Notes under the pieces: model-generated
The model's database searches: none
What the model was told of the DNA's origin: nothing
The model's input: the letters and a program-made list of their open reading frames with translations, nothing else
Assembly (NCBI GenBank): GCA_031282535.1
Contig: JAITDM010000023.1
Span: 1 to 6,221 of the forward strand
Origin: Oscillospiraceae bacterium
Lineage (GTDB): Bacteria > Bacillota > Clostridia > Oscillospirales > UBA929
DNA: 6,221 nt
Direction of reading: 5' to 3'
Made by a program: the position numbers and the translations under genes
Part shown: piece by piece, positions 4,993 to 6,221 of the stretch
Position numbering within the stretch: position 1 is the stretch's first letter
Layout: each line of letters begins with the position of its first letter

Positions 4993-6196
4993 ACGGAAAC
5001 ACAGGCCGCTCACGCGGCGCGTGTCCTATCTGATCCTGCTCGCCGCCGCGTTTCTCTGCGCGGTCTTTGCCGGCGGGCGGGTGATGCATACGCTGTTTTC
5101 CCTGTGCCTCGCGCTGCCGCTGCTCTCTCTGCTGCACCTGCTGCTCGTCCGGCGGCGCTTTGTCGTTTCTCACGGGCTTGCGCAGACGGTGATTCCCAAG
5201 GGGACGGAGACCCGGTATAAGATGCGGCTCGTGAACAAAAGCCGCCTGCCGGCCGCCCTCTTTGTTGTGTTGGCCGGCCGGCCGCCGACGCTCTCCGGGG
5301 CGGGGACGGAGACGGGTCGTGTCACCGGCCGCTTGGCCCCCGGCCGGCCGCTGAATCTGTCGGCGAATACGGGGTTTTTGTACCGGGGGCTGTATGAGAT
5401 TGCGGCGCCCGCCGTGCGCGTGTTGGACATGCTGGGGCTGTTTGCCCTCCGGCTGTCCCCGCCGCCGCCCGTGGCGCTCACGGTCTGCCCGCGGGTGCAT
5501 CCGCTGCCGCAGTGCCGGCGCCTCGCCGCCCTCACGGTTCAGGCGCGGCCGCGGCACACGAACCGGACCGGCGACGATGTGTCCACGGTCAGCGACACAA
5601 GGGCCTATCAATACGGCGACCCGATGCACCGGATCCACTGGAAGCTCTCGGCGCAGAAGGGGGAGATGATCTCCCGGCTCTACGAGGATGAGAACAGTCC
5701 GGCGCTCCTGTTGGTGCTGGACACGGCGCCGCCGCCGTGCGGGGAGACCGGCTCGCCGCTGGAGGTGGCCGACCGGATGGTGGAGTGCGCGGTGTCCGTG
5801 CTCTCCTTTTGTCTGCAGCACAATGTGCGCGCCCACCTCGTCCACCGGGCGGAGGGGCGCGTCTGCCGGTTTGAGCAGTCGGACAAGCTTTCCTTTGACC
5901 ACCTGTTTCGGCATCTGGCCGCGCTGTCCTTTGACGCGGAGGATTCCCTGACGGACGTGCTGCGCGAGCTGGCGGCCGACCGTCCGTTTGCCGACGTGGT
6001 GGTCTTCACGGCGGCGCTGCCCGAAGGGCTGCCGGACGCCCTGGCCCGGCTGACGGGGCAGGCGGGTGTGCGGCCCGGCGTTGTCTACACGCCCCCCGAG
6101 GGGGCGCAGCCGCCGTCCTGGGAGGGACCGCTGCCGTTTTCGCTCTGCGAGATCAAACAGGGCGACGGCATCGCGGACGCGCTGGCCCGGCTGTGA
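4982..6196 (+). CDS. DUF58 domain membrane protein (MoxR partner)
   Basis: A 404-residue protein. The ATG at 4982 lies inside the end of the moxR-like gene. No strong SD precedes it and no earlier ATG, GTG or TTG exists nearby in frame, so translation is probably coupled. A basic start (MARKRKHRPLTRR) leads into two membrane helices, about 14-31 and 36-56, so the bulk should be cytoplasmic. Residues about 60-165 form the beta-rich region usual before DUF58. The DUF58 signature RAYQYGDPMHRIHWKLSA is at 207-224, followed by a vWA-like half (ALLLVLDTAPPP, 241-252). The expected metal site D-x-S-x-S is not kept: Asp248 is followed by TAPP, so metal binding is doubtful. Known: DUF58 proteins are nearly always encoded beside MoxR ATPases, often with a transglutaminase-like protein next, and are thought to act together on envelope or protein-complex assembly. 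The substrate is unknown. Confidence 0.95.
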   Translation: MARKRKHRPLTRRVSYLILLAAAFLCAVFAGGRVMHTLFSLCLALPLLSLLHLLLVRRRFVVSHGLAQTVIPKGTETRYKMRLVNKSRLPAALFVVLAGRPPTLSGAGTETGRVTGRLAPGRPLNLSANTGFLYRGLYEIAAPAVRVLDMLGLFALRLSPPPPVALTVCPRVHPLPQCRRLAALTVQARPRHTNRTGDDVSTVSDTRAYQYGDPMHRIHWKLSAQKGEMISRLYEDENSPALLLVLDTAPPPCGETGSPLEVADRMVECAVSVLSFCLQHNVRAHLVHRAEGRVCRFEQSDKLSFDHLFRHLAALSFDAEDSLTDVLRELAADRPFADVVVFTAALPEGLPDALARLTGQAGVRPGVVYTPPEGAQPPSWEGPLPFSLCEIKQGDGIADALARL

Positions 6197-6221
6197 GGCC
6201 GCGGCGGCGCCCGCGTTTGGG
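6193..6221 (+). CDS. Possible start of the next operon gene (cut by window edge)
   Basis: A GTG at 6193 overlaps the DUF58 TGA (GTGA) and opens a frame reading MRPRRRPRLG to the window end. An arginine-rich start would suit a membrane protein, and the usual third gene after MoxR-DUF58 is a membrane transglutaminase-like protein. No clear SD is seen and only nine codons are visible, so this rests on context. Confidence 0.25.

Overview
The window is GC-rich bacterial DNA carrying strong Shine-Dalgarno (SD) sequences. It has a YerC/YecD-type TrpR homologue, a DUF3298 protein, and a MoxR-DUF58 pair. This gene set and the base composition suggest a high-GC Clostridia (Oscillospiraceae-like) Firmicute. 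That placement is inferred, because no rRNA or species marker is present.

Layout: (1) 1-495, minus strand: a TrpR-like regulator (yerC family) that overlaps by four bases the start of a SAM-dependent methyltransferase truncated by the window edge. (2) 496-670: a divergent intergenic stretch with a plausible promoter for the plus strand. (3) 671-1525, plus strand: a diverged DUF3298-like protein whose N-terminus contains a short, in-frame, non-domain DNA repeat. (4) 1522-1690: an AT-rich gap holding a possible 22-codon ORF, promoter-like elements and a small hairpin. (5) 1691-3991, plus strand: a 766-residue chimeric membrane protein. Its order is an N-terminal double-CxxC zinc ribbon, a very long Pro/Ala/Trp repeat region (two distinct arrays plus a Pro-Gly-Tyr tract), one membrane helix, an NTF2-like/DUF4878-like extracytoplasmic domain, and a C-terminal Phe/acidic hexapeptide repeat. 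(6) 4039-4992: a MoxR-type AAA+ ATPase, followed with an 11-base overlap by (7) a DUF58 (vWA-like) membrane protein at 4982-6196. A further gene may start at 6193, on a GTGA overlap.

The MoxR-DUF58 pair is a widespread module in which the ATPase is thought to act with the vWA-like partner on the assembly or activation of envelope complexes. Here it lies 47 bases downstream of the repeat-rich zinc-ribbon protein on the same strand. No obvious terminator separates them, although a GC-rich hairpin spans the stop codon. The three genes are probably co-transcribed, and the repeat protein is a reasonable candidate client or scaffold of the module. This repeat-protein/MoxR/DUF58 arrangement is the most interesting part of the window. 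The rest is fairly ordinary, apart from the repeat inside the DUF3298 gene.
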